In this document: positions 61,472-64,000 of the stretch, one piece after another
Numbering within the stretch: position 1 is the stretch's first letter
Layout: each line of letters begins with the position of its first letter
NCBI GenBank assembly: GCA_965227035.1
Contig: OZ245724.1
Span: 3,658,001-3,722,000, forward strand
Direction of reading: 5' to 3'
Length of the DNA: 64,000 bases
Source: CBDDFQ01 sp965227035
Lineage (GTDB): Bacteria > Pseudomonadota > Gammaproteobacteria > Burkholderiales > Burkholderiaceae_C
Notes under the pieces: model-generated
Database searches by the model: none
Told to the model about the DNA's origin: nothing
The model's input: only the letters and a program-made list of their open reading frames with translations
Translations under genes and position numbers: made by a program

Positions 61472-61921
61472 ATGAACTTCAAGAAATTCCTCTTCCCCGC
61501 AGCCGCTATTTTTCTTCTGATCGGGGCCTACCAAGCCTGGGGCTGGGCCGGTATTTTTCTGGCGCTGGGCGGCGTGGTCATGGTGTTGATGCTTCACTAC
61601 ACCCGTTTCATGACCATCATGACCCGCGCAGGTGATCGCCCGGTGGGTTATGTGGCGAGTGCAGTGATGATGAATGCCAAGCTGAAAGCCAATACGCCGC
61701 TGATCAACGTGATTGCGCAGACCCGTTCGCTCGGCGTGGCCATCACGCCGGAAGGCCAGCAGCCCGAATTGTTCCGCTGGACCGATCCTGGCAATTCGTT
61801 CGTGACCTGCGAATTCCTCGACGGCCGTCTGGTCAAGTGGGAGCTGTATCGCCCGCCGGTGGAAGACGAAGTTCCGTTCGAGGCGACGGTTATCGACCCC
61901 GGCTCCGTAAAATCAGAATAA
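61472..61921 (+). CDS. Membrane-anchored protein of unknown function upstream of ilvE
   Basis: 149 aa with two N-terminal hydrophobic helices (LFPAAAIFLLIGAYQAWGW and AGIFLALGGVVMVLMLHY), then a cytosolic-looking domain with TRAGDRPVGYVASAVMMNAKLKANTPLINVIAQT and a beta-rich end. No characterised family recognised; I recall similar proteins only as hypothetical (sometimes mislabelled glycerate kinase). The stop codon is 17 bp before the ilvE ATG in the same direction, so they are probably co-transcribed. Confidence 0.72.
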   Translation: MNFKKFLFPAAAIFLLIGAYQAWGWAGIFLALGGVVMVLMLHYTRFMTIMTRAGDRPVGYVASAVMMNAKLKANTPLINVIAQTRSLGVAITPEGQQPELFRWTDPGNSFVTCEFLDGRLVKWELYRPPVEDEVPFEATVIDPGSVKSE

Positions 61922-61938
61922 ATCCAAAGGACAAACTT

Positions 61939-62886
61939 ATGAGTCTCGTACCCCCCGCACCCGCGCTGTCAGATCGCGACGGCAAGATCTGGATGGACGG
62001 CAAGATGGTCGATTGGCGCGATGCCAAGGTCCACGTCCTCACCCACACGTTGCATTACGGCTGCGGCGCCTTCGAAGGCGTCCGGGCTTACAAAACCGAG
62101 CAGGGCACAGCAATCTTCCGTTTGGCCGAACACACCGAACGTCTGTTCAACAGCGCAAAAATTCTGCGCATGAAGATTCCGTTCACGCAGCAAGAAGTCA
62201 TCGATGCCCAGCGCGCCGTCGTTCGCGAAAACGATCTCGAGTCGTGCTATCTGCGTCCGCTCACATTTATCGGGTCCGAGAAGCTCGGCGTGAGTCCCAA
62301 GGGGAACACGATTCACATGATGGTGGCTGCATGGGCCTGGGGTGCGTACCTTGGCGACGAAGGCATGAAGCGCGGCATTCGCGTGAAGACTTCGAGCTAC
62401 ACGCGTCATCACGTGAACATCACCATGACGCAGGCGAAAACGGTGAGTAACTACACCAACTCGATTCTTGCGAACATGGAAGCGCTCGACGACGGCTACG
62501 ACGAAGCACTGCTTCTCGATAGCTCGGGCTTCGTGAGCGAAGGCGCTGGCGAGAACATTTTCGTGATCAAAGGTGGTGTGGTGTACACGCCCGATTTATC
62601 GGCGGGTGCGCTCAACGGCATCACGCGCAACACCGTGCTGCACATATGCAAAGACCTGGGCCTTGAACTCGTTCAGAAACGGATCACGCGCGACGAGGTG
62701 TACATCTCCGACGAAGCGTTCTTCACCGGTACGGCAGCAGAAGTCACCCCCATTCGCGAACTCGATCGAATCGAATTGGGCAGCGGATCGCGCGGCCCGA
62801 TCACCGAGAAAATTCAGTCTGCGTTCTTCGATATCGTCAACGGACGCAACCCGAAATACGCACATTGGCTCACGCCAGTGAAGTGA
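61939..62886 (+). CDS. ilvE: Branched-chain amino acid aminotransferase
   Basis: 315-aa fold-type IV PLP transaminase for the last step of leucine, isoleucine and valine synthesis. VLTHTLHYGCGAFEGVRAYKTEQGTAIFRLAEHTERLFNSAKI-type N-terminal signature, PLP lysine in TMTQAKTVSNYTNS, SGFVSEGAGENIFVIKGGVVYTP and GITRNTVLHICKDLG are present. AAAGGA lies 8 nt upstream of ATG 61939; the longer open frame to 61837 overlaps the upstream gene and lacks similarity. Confidence 0.96.
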   Translation: MSLVPPAPALSDRDGKIWMDGKMVDWRDAKVHVLTHTLHYGCGAFEGVRAYKTEQGTAIFRLAEHTERLFNSAKILRMKIPFTQQEVIDAQRAVVRENDLESCYLRPLTFIGSEKLGVSPKGNTIHMMVAAWAWGAYLGDEGMKRGIRVKTSSYTRHHVNITMTQAKTVSNYTNSILANMEALDDGYDEALLLDSSGFVSEGAGENIFVIKGGVVYTPDLSAGALNGITRNTVLHICKDLGLELVQKRITRDEVYISDEAFFTGTAAEVTPIRELDRIELGSGSRGPITEKIQSAFFDIVNGRNPKYAHWLTPVK

Positions 62887-62928
62887 TCGGTCGCGAAGCT
62901 GCAAGCAACAAACACCACGAGATTCGAC

Positions 62929-63138
62929 ATGACTACAAGCTCCGATATTGAATTGCTGGCGACCGACCTGAATGCACAGGGCGGCGTTTACTGCCCGAGT
63001 CCGAAGGCAGACATGGCGCTCTGGAACAACCACCCCAAGGTGTATCTCGACGTCGCGCACACAGGCTCGGCCAAGTGCCCGTACTGCGGCACCGTGTATC
63101 GCCTGAAGGCGGGCGAAGTCGTCGGTCATCATCATTGA
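62929..63138 (+). CDS. Zinc-finger domain protein (zf-CHCC type)
   Basis: 69-aa protein with one zinc site from C22 (GVYCPSP), a His in ALWNNHPKVYLDV, and the CPYC pair at 50-53 (KCPYCGTVYRL). This is the CHCC zinc finger also found in the mitochondrial complex I subunit NDUFS6. The C-terminal VVGHHH is natural. It follows ilvE by 42 bp, an arrangement found in other betaproteobacteria. Function in bacteria unclear. Confidence 0.88.
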   Translation: MTTSSDIELLATDLNAQGGVYCPSPKADMALWNNHPKVYLDVAHTGSAKCPYCGTVYRLKAGEVVGHHH

Positions 63139-63169
63139 TTCGAACCCTGTCGATGGTGCGGTCGTCGGG

Positions 63170-64000
63170 ATGAGCGCCACCCTGAACGACGTGACCGTGA
63201 TCATGGTCACGTTCAACAGTGCGCATTGCCTCGACGCGCTAGCGGGGCCGCTCGCGGCGTTCCCTCACGTTGTCATCGTCGACAACGGAAGCGATGACGA
63301 CACGCCATCGCGCGCGCAAGCTGCTATCCGCCACGCGAAAGTCATCGCGAATGGCCGCAACCTCGGATTCGGCGCCGCCAACAACACCGCTTTGCGACAG
63401 GTCGCCACTCCGTATGCGTTGTTGCTCAACCCCGATTGCGAAGTGTCTGAGGCCGGCGTTCTGGAGTTGCTGAGCGTTGCGAAAAATTCAGCGCAAGTTG
63501 CGATCGTTGCACCGCAACTCATGCGTGGCCCCGACAGGCCAGAGGTGAATTACCGCTGGCCGTCGAATGCCTGGACGTCGAGCGGACCAGGCGCCGAGGG
63601 CGTGTGCTGCGTCGGCTTTGCGTGCGGTGCCGCGTTGCTGTTCGACATGACCTTGATGCGCGAAGTCGGCTTCTTCGACGAAGAGTTTTTTCTGTATTAC
63701 GAAGACGACGATTTGTGCCGGCGTGTCTTCGACAAGGGCTACGGCATCCTCATCGCGCCGCAGGTGAAGTTGCTACATCAGTCGCGCGGATCGGTGAAGG
63801 GAAAGCATCCGTGGAAGTCGGAATACCTGCGCGGGTTTCATCACGCGCAATCGAAAATTCGCTTCACGAAAAAGTATCAGGGCGAAGTCGTTGCCGAGAA
63901 GCTTCGCAAGAAAGTGTTGATGTCGGCCATCGCCGCCATGCCGCTTCGACTGCTTGCCCCGAGTCCGTCGCAGGTGGCGCGTCTTGCGGGTCGAATCGGC
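63170..64000 (+). CDS. Family 2 glycosyltransferase, truncated by the window edge
   Basis: Open reading frame of 277 codons without stop, running off the right side. It begins at ATG 63170, 31 bp after the zinc-finger gene. GT-A fold: TVIMVTFNSAHCL, IVDNGSDDDTP (nucleotide-binding), NLGFGAANNTAL, LLNPDCEVSEAG (DxD-like region) and EEFFLYYEDDDLCRR near residue 190. This is the rhamnosyltransferase-like GT2 subfamily used in O-antigen or other polysaccharide assembly. No strong ribosome site is visible before the ATG. Length and C-terminus are unknown. Confidence 0.88.
   Translation, partial: MSATLNDVTVIMVTFNSAHCLDALAGPLAAFPHVVIVDNGSDDDTPSRAQAAIRHAKVIANGRNLGFGAANNTALRQVATPYALLLNPDCEVSEAGVLELLSVAKNSAQVAIVAPQLMRGPDRPEVNYRWPSNAWTSSGPGAEGVCCVGFACGAALLFDMTLMREVGFFDEEFFLYYEDDDLCRRVFDKGYGILIAPQVKLLHQSRGSVKGKHPWKSEYLRGFHHAQSKIRFTKKYQGEVVAEKLRKKVLMSAIAAMPLRLLAPSPSQVARLAGRIG

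Noticed and set aside
63138..63152. tRNA T-arm-like sequence (GGTTCGAATC on the minus strand)
   Set aside because: The flanking bases do not form the T stem and no acceptor, D or anticodon arms are found.

Overview
The window is a stretch of bacterial chromosome, most likely from a member of the Burkholderiales (Betaproteobacteria). Several things point there: a methionine synthase split into two genes with an S-adenosylhomocysteine (SAH) riboswitch, the order mnmG-rsmG-parA-hydrolase-parB, a Bug-type (TctC-like) solute-binding protein, a gcdH/CoA-transferase pair with a divergent LysR gene, and comM facing a porin-glnK-amtB operon. The DNA is GC-rich, so long antisense reading frames lie opposite most genes. 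I see no rRNA, tRNA, CRISPR array, insertion sequence, prophage or integrase. Family-level identities are strong; exact substrates are mostly inferred.

Layout. 1-3.5 kb: old-yellow-enzyme reductase, MFS exporter, glutathione S-transferase, small DUF1328 membrane protein. 3.5-9.2 kb: chromosome-maintenance block (mnmG, rsmG, LysE exporter, parA, small hydrolase, parB) with three parS-type palindromes. 9.2-12.8 kb: FAD-linked dehydrogenase, cobalamin adenosyltransferase, uracil/xanthine permease. 12.8-16.4 kb: glutarate/glutaryl-CoA module. 16.4-21.1 kb: transporter, TetR, metallophosphoesterase, and a LysR gene between two small unknown genes. 21.1-29.3 kb: GTP-dependent PEP carboxykinase, threonine ammonia-lyase, an uncharacterised double-AAA ATPase, RecQ. 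29.4-33.8 kb: split metH with a PACE exporter gene between the halves and an SAH riboswitch before the second half.

33.8-40.1 kb: a leftward operon with a complete BMP-type ABC importer and two isochorismatase-fold amidohydrolases. One of these closely resembles biuret amidohydrolase, so the unit looks like uptake and breakdown of biuret or a related ureide. 40.2-46.2 kb: SDR and LysR genes, then a four-carbon acid-sugar-like cluster (hydroxypyruvate isomerase family, 2-hydroxyacid dehydrogenase, class II aldolase, Bug protein, DUF3830). 46.3-50.6 kb: comM and the nitrogen-regulated torF-like/glnK/amtB operon, with a sigma-54 promoter and a perfect NtrC-type palindrome. 50.7-54.6 kb: SMP-30 lactonase, glcE, glcF and glutathione peroxidase. 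54.6-64 kb: LplT-like transporter, alanine racemase containing a hexanucleotide microsatellite, a HpaI-type aldolase/ketopantoate-reductase-like pair, radA, a carboxylesterase-like hydrolase, ilvE, a zinc-finger protein, and a glycosyltransferase cut by the right edge.

The most unusual signal is not a gene. Short tandem repeats (11-29 bp units) sit exactly on stop codons at four gene ends (near 16.37, 19.32, 45.82 and 54.05 kb), and several further units carry stop triplets. Related short repeats lie upstream of the adenosyltransferase and inside the BMP operon. Next in interest are the biuret-type operon, the parS site that contains a gene's start codon, and the riboswitch architecture.
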